Part shown: in pieces, positions 37,926 to 50,124 of the stretch
Numbering within the stretch: position 1 is the stretch's first letter
Layout: the number at the start of each line of letters is the position of its first letter
Source of the DNA: Lycorma delicatula
Taxonomy: Eukaryota > Arthropoda > Insecta > Hemiptera > Fulgoridae
Length of the DNA: 64,000 nucleotides
Assembly: GCF_047948215.1 (NCBI RefSeq)
Contig: NC_134458.1
Location: 136,471,036 to 136,535,035, forward strand
Direction: 5' to 3'
Notes under the pieces: model-generated
Database searches by the model: none
Told to the model about the DNA's origin: nothing
Seen by the model: only the letters and a program-made list of their open reading frames with translations
Made by a program: the position numbers and the translations under genes

Positions 37926-38575
37926 AAGTGTCCCGTGAAGAAACTTTCAGGATATGTTCTACTGGTGAAAATAATGAAAAAGTTATATGTCAGAGTTCTG
38001 GAAATCCTTTGTTTTCGACTTACGCTAACAAAAAATTTTTCCCGGATTTCAGCTAAATAAAAAAAGCCCTAATGCAATTTTTGGGAGCCAAATTAAGGGG
38101 TACAGTTGGTGGTTTCTGTGATTTGAGCTGGGAAATAGAATAAAACAGACCTCAGAACTGTTCCAGTAGTTTTTAAGTAATGTTTATTAGGTACAGAATA
38201 ATACGATATTCTGTCCACTTTTCGTCTGTTTTTCTTCAATAAAAAACCGATTTTTAAAAGTTTTTATTGGCTGTATTATTCACCTTAATCATTTCAGAAT
38301 TAAATCCTCTACATGTTTTGTAGACAATTTTTCTGTACTAAATCTTCCGGATTTATCAGTCATTTATTAAAACTATTCTACTACAAACCTAAAAAACTTG
38401 ACATCGAATTTTGTTTTTACGACGTCTCTCTTAAACACTACTGACGTTACATTTCTGAAATCTATTTTATCATATTCCCCAGCTCAAATTATATAATAAA
38501 CCACCAACTTTATTTGGGTCTCAAAAATTACGATTTGGATCTCAAAACGAAGTGAAATTATCCCAAATTCCAACT
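37926..38575. repeat. Foldback repeat (imperfect long inverted repeat)
   Basis: The left arm at about 38,060-38,165 (GCAATTTTTGGGAGCC, then AGTTGGTGGTTTCTG, then GATTTGAGCTGGGAAATA) is matched in inverse orientation at about 38,455-38,545 (ATTCCCCAGCTCAAAT, ACCACCAACTTTATTTGGG, TCAAAAATTACGATTTGG). The outer left text starting AAGTGTCCCGTGAAGAAACT at 37,927 has no right partner, so the right end is truncated or diverged. Likely a non-autonomous DNA element; no coding content. Confidence 0.6.
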
Positions 38576-38679
38576 TTTATTTATTTTTTTTTAGTTTCAA
38601 GTGTTCAATAGTTCTCCTTAACACTGAAACACTAAAAAAAATAATTTTTCAGTATGAAACCACTATTAGGGGTATGTAT

Positions 38680-38742
38680 ATTATTTATATATATATATAA
38701 ATAATATACATAAAACAAAAAATATATATATATATATATATT
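38680..38742. repeat. TA-rich microsatellite and palindrome
   Basis: TATTATTTATATATATATATAAATAATATA is self-complementary at 38,678-38,708, and a (TA)n run follows at 38,722-38,741. Confidence 0.7.
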
Positions 38743-39033
38743 ACTGGCGGACCCGACAGACGTTGTCCTGACGTGGCATTGTTCTGTAATAAATGCACAA
38801 CACATAAATATAAGTAACTTATTTAAGTTAAAATTAGCAGGAATGTGGACGAAATTTCATTAATATGACTATTATCAGTTTGTGATTGTTGTATTATTGT
38901 AATGGGTTTATTGATTAATTATGTGTAGTATAGTTAATATTTATTTTCACTAAATATTGAGATGTCTGACGAAAATTGAATTAAAAAATCGAAACGTCGT
39001 AAAATTAATAATTAGTGTAATTAATAAATTTTG

Positions 39034-39512
39034 GTACTTACGTATTAATGCCACCGCAGCTACAGCTTTATTTAAAAACAAAGTAGTCAGTCGGATTTCG
39101 GTGGAAAATGGTCCGATATAGAGTAACATTGATACAAAACAGTCTCTTTATTAATTTTAATAATGGTTATTTATTTTATAAATATAATTTAACCAAACTT
39201 AACCTAAGCTCGCTTCGTTCGCTAACCTTGACTAATTAACAGGAGTGTTTTGATTATTTAAATAATAAATAATTGCAATAATTACTGAATTTATTAAATA
39301 AATACTCAAAAAATTACGGGATTAATTAATCAAGGTTAGCGAGCGAAGCTCGCTAAGGTTAAGTTTGGTTAAATTATATTTATAAAATAAATAAATATAA
39401 ATAACCATTTATTAAAATTAATACAGATAATGTTCATTTTCCACCGAAATCCGATTGACTACTCTGTTTTTAAATAAAGCTGTAGCTGCGGTGGCGTTAA
39501 TACGTAGGTGCC
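39034..39512. repeat. Large inverted repeat, arms about 190-200 bp, short spacer
   Basis: The left arm 39,036-39,236 begins ACTTACGTATTAATGCCACC and includes GCAGCTACAGCTTTATTTAA, GATTTCGGTGGAAAATG and AACCAAACTTAACCT. The right arm, 39,332-39,512, is its reverse complement with modest divergence (ACGCCACCGCAGCTACAGC on the minus strand). The spacer of about 95 bp is AT-rich. No open frame. This is the structure of a foldback or long-TIR MITE; a one-copy inverted duplication is the alternative. Confidence 0.85.
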
Positions 39513-40264
39513 TAAATTTTCATCCACGTTACTTCTAATTTTCACTTAGATCATTTTAAAAAAGTACCTCCTACATTTTTTTTTTTATTTAATAATTTTG
39601 AAGTTTCATAACAATGTGATAGCTTAATTAATCAATTTATAAAAAAATTAAAGCACTGTAAAAAAAGCAACGTTGTTAAAATTTTAGTAGAAATTTTTAT
39701 CATTTTCTCATTATTTATTTTAACATCTATTTTACCAAATTTTGGATAATTGTAAATTCAAAACAATTTTAGAAAATTTTATATAAAATTAATCAGCTAC
39801 AAAAATTATAACTTCAATTTTTTAAATATACTTTAAACTATAATTATTATACGTAAATTATATTTTAATTTTATAAATGTTATAATTTATTTTACAAACT
39901 GATATTTTTATTTTCAAAGAGCCGTTCAATACTTCATAAGTTGCATAGAATCAAATGAGAACTGACAATTTAAATTTGTAGGTTAAGTTGATTGTTATTG
40001 AATGCAAGTGTATACATCATTAAAATTCATGAAAAATCATGTAAAATACTAACGTCAATACTGCATCTTACAAATTTGCACAATGTATATTTTTTAATTA
40101 CAGTTTAAAACGTTATTTAAATAAATAATATTCTCAATAAGCGCGCAATTCTAGCAGACTCGGCAATGCTTTGCTATTGCTAGATTTGAGTATACATACA
40201 AATTAAATGAACACAATTGAAAGTTTCATAAAACCTTAAAAACAATGAAGATTAAGAACTTCAC

Positions 40265-40860
40265 AAAATTTAACCTTTCACTTTATAAAAGTCAGAAGGT
40301 AAATAAATCCAAATGGCAAAACAACAGCACTACCTATAGGATTTAATTCACACCACTCTCTGATCGGTGGAAAATAATTTTTTAACGAAAAGGATTGTGG
40401 CTCAAATTCATTATAACTAATACTCAACATTACGAAACTTACAAAACATTACGGAATTCATAAAATTTAACCTTTCACTTTATAAAAGTCAGAATTTAAA
40501 TAAATCCAATTGTCAGAACAGCACTACCTATCGGATTTAATTCAAACTACTCTCTAAACACAGTAGATCGTTAAAAATACGAATTTTAATGTAATAACAA
40601 CATTAAGCTACGACGCAAGTAACTGATATGCGAAAAAGCAACAAAATAAATCAAATTCCTAGAATCCGATCGCACCACCAACTACCGGTTCTGACTGACA
40701 TGCCAAAAATTAAAAAAAATTCTAAAACGCGATCGCAGCGCTGCCTACCGGATTTAATTGTGAACCTTAACCATCGCAAGATCAACAACACATAAATAAA
40801 TAAATTAATTAAAAAAACATTTTCTATCGGATCAAATTGTGAATCTAAACCATTCTCGAA
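40265..40860 (+). repeat. Imperfect sub-repeats inside the RTE-like region
   Basis: CACTTTATAAAAGTCAGAAG...AGCACTACCTATAGGATTTAATTCA at 40,277-40,353 is repeated at 40,476-40,547 (CACTTTATAAAAGTCAGAAT...CTATCGGATTTAATTCAAA). Shorter echoes of CTACCGG(AT)TTAATTGTGAA occur at about 40,680, 40,742 and 40,830. The unit has diverged and spacing is irregular. Confidence 0.6.
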
Positions 40861-40960
40861 TCAACTTAATCACACACATAAAATTTCATCGAAATTGGTC
40901 CAGCCGTTTAGGAGGAGTTCAGTTTCATACACACGCACACAATAAATACATATATAAAGA

Positions 40961-42589
<1,629 letters not shown>

Positions 42590-42880
42590 AGAGAGATACC
42601 GTTCTGGTATACCAGAGCCTTTCCAGCAAGGCGCTTTTTCATCTACTTTCAGCCGTACATCTACTCCCCTCTGCAAGCGCCTTGCGATAATTGCTCAGAT
42701 GTACCTGTTTTATTAGATTTTTCAGGTGAATAAACATAAGAAACCATCAAGTTTACTCCCTGTATAGCTTCTAAAAAATTTCATTAGAACCTCATTTCAC
42801 CGGGGGAACTGAAATCCGGGCGAAATGTTCGCTAGCCGTAACACGATAATAAACCATTTCGGATATACGTTTGTATGAAT
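42590..42880. repeat. Mixed-complexity DNA, possible repeat fragment
   Basis: Full-complexity text in an AT-rich setting, with an imperfect inversion (AGCAAGGCGC at 42,627-42,636 and GCGCCTTGCG at 42,678-42,687) and a GC-richer phrase CACCGGGGGAACTGAAATCC at 42,798-42,817. No protein or RNA recognised. Confidence 0.3.
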
Positions 42881-44235
42881 TCATATCCTTACTTCAAGAA
42901 CTAGAAAAAGTTGTCGAATTATTTCCTTATCCTCCTAAATCAACTTGTATATAGCAAATGAAAAAAGTGGTAGAAATGATTCCTTTCAAAGTAATACTCG
43001 TAATATAATTCTCTTTATAGTCATGTAGTGAATATATCTCACTTAAATATCACCTAAGTTTCTGTATAGGCCCAGATAATTGCGTCTAATATTATAATCA
43101 ATTAAATGAAGAAGGAAATCACTTCACTCTTCATGCACATAATAAACCTCTCATGGAATTGTTTTTGTTTACTTGAGAACAGCTATATTATAATCTTTTT
43201 AATTGACTTCTGTGTCATCTAGTCGCCCACAGCATTCTTATAATGGTATCTTACAAATAATAATATATTTTGACTTTATTGAAAAAGGATCGTAAAAACT
43301 GCAGTAAATAAGTTTAAATAAAATTAATTGAACGATTGAACGACAGGCTATTGATAAAATATTTTAATTAATTTTTTTTTCACGTATTTTTGGAATTTAA
43401 CTTTAAATACAATTTTGGGACAATCAAAATTAAAATGATAGATTAAAACAACGAAAATATTGTAACATATGAATTAAAAGGAAAAGTATGAAAACGGTAA
43501 AATAAAAAATAAAATAGAATTCTAGTTTACGTAAAATTAAAGTAATTTTTACGCTGAACACAGTATAATCAGAGTTTAAAAAAATATATTTAATGTTAAA
43601 AATATTAGACTATCTCCCGGTTTAATTAATATAGTTTCTTGTAAACAAATAAAAATCTTATTTCAAGAACCGCTGTACTAAAACAACATAATTAAAAAGA
43701 GATCACAAGTAAATAAATAATTTAATTAAGATCCACAATTTATTTAAATTACGTAATTATACAAATAAAATTAAAAATTTAAAATAACTTGACGTTAAAA
43801 AAATTAAGTAAAAAAATATAAAGAATAATAAAATTAATAAAAAATTATAATAGTTTATAACATTTTTGGATCAAAACCTTTGAGGTGCATTACAAATAAT
43901 TCTTGAAATAACCAAGTCGATAGCTTCAATAGGTACCGAGAAAATCTTGAGCATACACCGCACAGTAACACAAAGCTCCCTTTTTTCCGCTTGGCTATGG
44001 TTAGGGGCTAATAATATGTTTAAAATTATTTTGAAATTTCGAGAACATAATTATTCAAAATATTTGAGATTATTTAACGTATTGAAAACGAGTTAAAATA
44101 TAAATAAAGAAAAAATGAATAAAAATATTGACAAAAAGAAATAAATACAGACGAAATTTTCTTACGAGTGTTCTTACATTTCTCTTACAAGTAAATATGG
44201 TATTTTTAACATATAAAAATGCACAATTAAAAAAC
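42881..44235. other. AT-rich intergenic DNA, no gene seen
   Basis: AT-rich with no recognisable feature up to the left edge of the long duplicated unit. Confidence 0.55.
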
Positions 44236-45069
44236 ATAATTTCTTACGGATTTATGGGTATTTCTTACTATTTTGTATTTTTTTAGGTAATTAATCTTTA
44301 TAAAGGTTAATTTTTTTGATTTCAAACTATTTTTAAAACAACGACTGAAAAATAAATAATTCATTCTTTTCTCCAAATATTAGGTAGCAAACATTGAAGA
44401 CCAGTCGTAAAATTATCTTTGTTTTTAAATATTACTTTTAGTAGCAGATAATAAGATATTGAAATAAAAAAATAATTTTACTGTGAAAATAATTTTCCTA
44501 ATTACTGAGGAAATAAAGTTCAAATATGTTAATTTATTTAAATATCAAACATTGTAGTAAGAAAAGCTTGTAGGCGGAATTAAAATAATAAGTAAAATAA
44601 AAAATATAAATCTTGTTACACACAAATATAACTAATACTGTATTCAAAAGAAGATAATTATAATAGCTTAAAATGTTAAAATAAATACGTTTTGTTCCTA
44701 CGAACTTACACTAGACTAAATATAACTTTAAAAAAACTTTTTTTTTACCTGGTAAAATATTTTGAAATCGTCTTAGTTCTTAACGGAAATAGATCTCAAA
44801 AAATAAACACTTTTAATAAAAAAGAAATAAACTAAAAAAAGGATAATTCTATACACACATTAAACAATCGCAGAGCAGTTAGCAAAATAATTAAACACAA
44901 TCAGTCGATGCGTGGGTACAACTAATCATTCCCTTTACCTGTCTAAACATGTCCGTAAAGACTGCACAACAGATAGCGCTTCATCAGTAGTGATGACGCG
45001 GAGCTATACAAATTAGTTAATATCAATCTACGACGTTCAAGATTCAACCGTGTTATTGTTTAAGCTTAT

Positions 45070-45094
45070 TGTTCTGATTGTTACTATCAGAACA
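45070..45094. repeat. 9-bp hairpin, copy 1 form of a locally inverted segment
   Basis: TGTTCTGAT pairs with ATCAGAACA around TGTTACT. In copy 2 the same place (58,977-59,000) has a different hairpin, TTATTGTT/AACAATAA around GTGATAGT. The middle of one copy is nearly the reverse complement of the other. Confidence 0.7.
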
Positions 45095-45192
45095 CTTAAT
45101 TGATCAAGGTTGGTATTGTTTTACTTCCTAAATATTTTTCTATTAAATTATTTAATCTAAATTCATTATGTATGTTTGTCATTAAAAAAAAA

Positions 45193-45255
45193 GTATATAT
45201 ATATATATATATATATATATTGTATGCGCGCGCACGTGCGCGCGTGTGTGTGTGT
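45193..45255. repeat. (TA)n-(CG-rich)-(TG)n junction with 18-bp palindrome
   Basis: A TA array passes into CGCGCGCACGTGCGCGCG (45,227-45,244), a perfect palindrome, then into a TG array. The run is absent from copy 2, where TA is short. Confidence 0.85.
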
Positions 45256-47347
45256 ACCGGGTGATAGGTAAGTATGGAAACAGCTTTATTCTGTGTATCT
45301 GAGAGGTATTTGAAGACAGAAAAAAATGGGATTCTACAAACTTACAAAAATCTGCATTATGGTTGGGTTTTAATTTTTTTCCGCCATATTGAAAGAAACT
45401 TAATTTTTTTAAATAGGAAGGAGGACTATGACACATGATTTTGATTTAAAATTTTACCAAAAAAACAATGGTGAAATCAGTTTTTATGTTAATGCCTTCG
45501 TTATCGAGTTATTAGCTTCCAAATTTGCAATGTCGGAAAAATCGTGTTAACGATAAATTAGTAAATTACTAATGAATAAAATTTTGAAAGCACACCATTC
45601 TACAATAAATGTTCAAAATGCTTCCCCGCTACAGCTTGGGAGTAGGCTAACCTCAAATAATATCAGTTTATAACTTGTGCCATGTCTGGTGGTACACGAG
45701 CAGATTCTTCAATTAGTGTTCTTTTCAAATCGTCAATGACTGCAGGTTTTGTTTTGTAAACATTATGTTTTATGTACCCCCAAAAAAAGTAATCGGGAGG
45801 AGACAGGTCTGTCACCTAGGAGGCCAGTCCACTGCTCCTACGACCTATCCAGCAATTTGCGAATTTTTAAAAATTTAGCGTGACCGTAGATGATATTGAG
45901 GTGGTGTCCCATCTTGCTAAAAACCAACATTATTTAATTCTTGTCTAACATTTTCTATCGGTAAAATCCTACCGGTTAACAAGTTGCAGTAAGCATCTCC
46001 AGTAAAACTGTCATTTAAAATAAAAGGCCCTACGATATATTGACCAACGATTCCCTCCCAAACGTTGCATTTCTGTAGGTGCTGTGTTTGAGTTCCACAT
46101 TCATCTGGGATTATTATCGCTCCGATTCGACAGTTTTGGTTATTCACATGACCACTTAACATAAAAGTGGCTTCATCAATAAAATATTATTGAATTATTA
46201 AAATTTGCGTCTATATACAATTTTTGCGACATAATATCACAATACTCAATTCGGTAGTCAAAATCATCTTCCGAAAGTTCTTGCACCAGATGTAGCTTAT
46301 AAGAGATAAATTTATTGTTTTTAGAATTTGCTGAACTGAAAAATAATTGATGTCATGTCGGACAACAGTTTTCCGAATCGATGAATGAGGGTCTTCAACA
46401 AAGGTCTGCGGTAGATCTAATGAGTTTACATCAGTTGTGATAGTTGGTCTACCAATGCGAGGACGATTCCCTTCACAAATTTCTTCAAATCGCTGTACTG
46501 TCTTGATCACAGTCGATTTACGTATTGGTTTTCTGTTTGGAAATCTATTATTAAATAAATCACATACCTCTTGTAAATGCCGGACTCTTTATCATATTCC
46601 TACATCATCAACACAATTTTTCTTTCGGTTTCACTTAAAAAAGGCATTGTTATTTGAAAATTTAATATTTTAATGAACGAGGAAAACTTTTGTCAAAAAA
46701 CACATTTAAACCGCTAGACTTACGACTTAATGTTTACTGTTTACTAGCGGTATCAAATTTTACATTACTAGTATTTTGAAATAAAAAGTGGAAATGAAGA
46801 GTTAATAATTTGCATTATTTCAACGTTATACAGACTCCATTGTTGTAAATTAACAACTGATTTACACAATTTGTAATATATTTTTTAAGTAAGTATTTCC
46901 TGCTGATGTGTTCTATTTACGATAAGTAACAAATATCAGCTGATACTAACACTGGAGGTTAATTTTTATTTAAAAAATAATATTGGTTGATATAGCCGTT
47001 AAATTGGTTGTGTTGTTACTAGCTATTGTTTATTATCATCATAAATATTATAGAACTGTTTAAAGTCCGATAATGTATCCATTTTGAATGCAAAATGCAA
47101 TAAAATTGTTCATGCAGCGCGTTTTACCTCGTTTTATTGTTAACACGATTTTTCCGTCATTGAGATTTTGAATGCTTATAACTCGATAACGAAGGAATAA
47201 ACAGAAAAACGGGTTTCACTATTGTTTTTCTTGTAAATTTTAAATCGAAATCATGTGTCATATGTCCGTCTTCCTATTTAGAAAAAGTTTGATTCAATAT
47301 GGTGGATCCAAGATGGCGACAAAAATTAAAAACCCGCCATACCTATA
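45256..47347 (-). mobile_element. Mariner-superfamily element with very long terminal inverted repeats, copy 1
   Basis: 45,350-45,562 (GGTTGGGTTTTAATTTTTTT, CCGCCATATTGA, AAATAGGAAGGAGG, ACACATGATTTTGATTT, CCTTCGTTATCGAGTTAT, CGGAAAAATCGTGTTAACG) reappears inverted at about 47,130-47,345. The left side also has about 95 bp of further outer sequence beginning near CCGGGTGATAGGTAAGTATGG that the right side lacks. The inner left repeat present in copy 2 is deleted here. The ancestral inverted repeats were thus at least 400 bp, far longer than the usual 20-30 bp of mariners. The dead transposase lies between. Confidence 0.8.
45600..46647 (-). pseudogene. Mariner-family transposase pseudogene, copy 1
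   Basis: It starts at the ATG at 46,645-46,647 (MPFLSETERKIVLMM) and ends at the stop at 45,600-45,602 after AVAGKHFEHLL. In between come a helix-turn-helix region (KTVQRFEEIC, then GRPTITTDVNSLDL, QTFVEDPHSSIRKTV), the first acidic block FIDEATFMLSGHVNNQNCR (about 46,190-46,135), VWEGIVGQYIVGPFI, the second acidic block NVGF-stop-QDGTPPQYHL (near 45,915), and the third region DWPPR, then PPDYFFWG-like text near 45,820-45,780 in shifted frames. At least three stops and several shifts abolish function. Copy 2 shares most of these lesions, so the gene was dead before duplication. Confidence 0.85.
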
Positions 47348-47376
47348 AAGAAACTGACTGTGTTCATTTTGCTGAG

Positions 47377-47420
47377 ACATATTGCTGAGTGTTGATAAAG
47401 GTCAACACTCAGCAATATGT
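47377..47420. repeat. Perfect 19-bp hairpin with 6-nt loop
   Basis: ACATATTGCTGAGTGTTGA (47,377-47,395) pairs exactly with 47,402-47,420; the loop is TAAAGG. Copy 2 keeps it at 61,191-61,234 with one arm mismatch and loop TAAATG. It sits just beyond the right terminal repeat of the mariner element. Confidence 0.9.
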
Positions 47421-49684
47421 ACTGAAGATAAATTGATGAAAATTTGTATAAATGTCCTTCTTATGGTGTAAGTGCACACTATGAAAAGATTTTTTTTTTT
47501 TAATTCCTAGTTTAAAGGGTTAAATTGAAATAACAATGAAATTATTATTATTTTTTTTTTTTTTTTTACTGAAAAATGATGATATCAACTTGATTTTTGG
47601 TGTGTGTAATCTTCATGTGACTATCTAAAAACTAATTTCTAGACTTTTTGAAATTTGACCATGAAACGGGTGAAGAAAGGTAAAATATATTTGAACAATG
47701 TTGCAAATGTTCCTATTTCCGACGGTATTAAATGAGATATTAATTATATTAGGGCTTGCAATTACTCTTCAGATAAATATCTAAAAACTATTTTCGGGTT
47801 TTTTAATTTTGTTTTTTTAAAGGGTGTAACGATGTACAGCGCGGTAGGTCAACCAACATAACTGCTGCCTCTGTTACGGTAAGTGCGACGCGACTGGCTG
47901 CAACTGCCTCCGGTTACTTGACTAAAACACAAACTAAAATTAATTTAAAAAATCTAAAAAATGAGGAACGAAGTACGGTCATTTGCTAGTTGTGTTTGTC
48001 GGGTAACGCTAAGAATAGAGCAAAACGAGTAACCACTTATAACTAATATTTTTAAGATGGAAGCCAATCGTTTTAAAACCCACATTCTTAGATGAATCAG
48101 TGTTTGGGTCCTGTACTAACCAAACTTTGCTCTAAATAAATTACAATATATCGATATTTTTTATAAAACGAACAGGCTTTAATTTTTATTTATCATTATT
48201 ATTCTCACAAGCATGGGTTTAAGGAACACAGCGGGGTACATAGTTTAAGGAACACAGTTTAAGGAACCATATAGCGCGAGCGAAGCTGTGATGGATGCTA
48301 AAAATAATCATTTTTAAATCTCAAGAACAATAGTTGGTGTGGCAGGCATTGACTTAAGATAGGACTGTTTTTCTCGCGAACAATTTTATGTGGCTTGTTC
48401 TAGAGTAAGTGTGCGCAGTATAGCTTATTCATTCTAGTACCACAAAAAAAATTAAGTGGCGCAACAGGGATATAATAAAAATCTAAAAACAATAATTCTG
48501 ATTAAATAATTTTTATTTATTAAAAAATAAGTTTGCTATTAAAAACATATTACGGTGAAGCCACGACGGGGGGGAACCCTAATATATATATATATGCATA
48601 TGATTGTTTTTGGAGGCGTTTGTATAAATTCCTATCTTAATTAATTTTTCCTCTCTACTATTTTCTGTTTTTTTCAATAAAAATGTATATCGTAAAAACG
48701 GATTGATATGTTTTAATGAAATTCAGAATTAATGTATCCAACAATATCTTCTGTAATATGAATAAATTTGAAAATTCTATAATGGCGTCTATTAAAGGTT
48801 TTAATAATTAATAGCCCCGTAAATATTAATTTTATCGAATAGTTTTTTACTAGATAAAATGTTAAGCCTTTTATTATCAAAAAAAAAAACAACACCTTTT
48901 TTGTTAAAATCGATTGGAAGAATATTTTGTTCATAACAGCTTAAATATGATGAAATTGTTGTAGTAGATTATAGTAAAGATTATCATCATCATCATCATC
49001 ATCTTTTAAGCTAAATAAGAAAATGTATAAAATAATTAAAATTACCCATCATTATAACTGGAATGAAATTTTTTATTTAAAGAACTAAATTAAAAACTAC
49101 TACATTAACTGTTGCAGAAAGGAGAGAGCATTGTAATGAATAATGCAAATAAGTAGACTACATGGTTGCTGTTGCGACTGCTATTGTAATAAGACAAGAT
49201 TCGCTAACCACTTACCTTGAAAGCTATTGTATATCAATAATACTGATACGAAATACTCAAACCACATTTTTGTTTACAGAAAATATGTTACATTTCAGTA
49301 GTGACATTGAAATGATTGTTTTTTTCACATTATATCTTGATTTATTTATTTTAAAATAGTTAATTTAAATATATTTAACTAAAAATAAAGTTAACCGAAA
49401 ACCGTTAGATTAAAAAACGTTAAGTTGGATAGGGATAATTATTAAATGAATATGAGATTACTAGATAATTATCTGAACAAATTATTAATTGTTTTTGGAT
49501 GGCCTAATTACAAAAAAAGGGTTAGTTAAAAGTTTGCATTTTGTTAATATTCTACTATTGCATGTTTCTTTGTAAAGTTAAGATGATGCTTTGTTAGTTG
49601 CCGTGTAACAATACGCTGTATAAAACCGTTGTTATGAGTGACACGACTATATGAACTAAAACGTTGTCCTGCTATAATGGAAAC

Positions 49685-49745
49685 ACGCAGTATCCGAGTG
49701 GAAATGATTTTGTGTTCGGATGATCGCAGGTTCCCAACTCAGCGA
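49685..49745 (+). mobile_element. tRNA-like (SINE head) remnant in duplicate copy 1
   Basis: GCAGTATCCGAGTGG resembles an A box and GCAGGTTCCCAACTCAGCG a B box. Copy 2 has the same pair at 63,559-63,620. A full tRNA fold is not obtained. Confidence 0.4.
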
Positions 49746-50124
49746 ATTTAAAGAAAAATTAACGAAAAATCATTAAAAAAAAAGTGGGGAGCACGTAAAG
49801 ATAAGACCCAAAAATGTACTTCTTTCTCTTTAATTACTTTAGAGTTTCAAAATAATATTCAGTAATGAAATAAAATTAAATAATTTAACAGGAAATTTAT
49901 TTGCAAATAGAATTAGATCATACTCAAATTTTTATTCTTATTAAGAAACAAGTTACTAAGCTACAATTTCATCGATAGCATAAACCACAACAGGATAATT
50001 AAAAAAAATAACAATAATTTATAAACTAAACAAAGAGAATCGGTAGGTGCTGGCTAGTAGTAGCTTGCCATCTCATATGTGCCTCCGTAAACAGGCAGAC
50101 AAGCAACTCGCTCTTTGTAAGGGC

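Larger units (their letters stand above)
38743..40960 (+). mobile_element. RTE-like (or related) retroposon remnant with nested repeats
   Basis: The start ACTGGCGGACCCGACAGACG, then TTGTCCTGACG, and the end CATCGAAATTGGTCCAGCCG, then TTTAGGAGGAGTTCAG and an ATATAAAGATATATA tail (40,887-40,970), are phrases I recognise from widespread insect repeats of the RTE type. No reverse transcriptase can be read between them. The interior holds the inverted repeat at 39,034-39,512 and sub-repeats at 40,270-40,860. The two ends may belong to one element or to two. Confidence 0.45.
44236..50124 (+). repeat. Long direct duplicate, copy 1 (at least 5.9 kb)
   Basis: From ATAATTTCTTACGGATTT at 44,236 the sequence matches 58,131 onward in the same orientation all the way to the window end, with a few percent differences by eye plus indels. 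Left flanks before 44,236 and 58,131 are unrelated, so the left boundary is sharp. The unit holds a long-TIR mariner pseudo-element, a tRNA-like remnant at 49,685-49,745, and otherwise non-coding AT-rich DNA. It may be a segmental duplication or a large non-autonomous mobile element. The right edge is at or beyond 50,124. Confidence 0.92.

Noticed and set aside
46437..46673. Plus-strand 78-codon frame, repeated at 60,256-60,492
   Set aside because: Antisense to the mariner transposase pseudogene; conserved only because the copies are duplicates.
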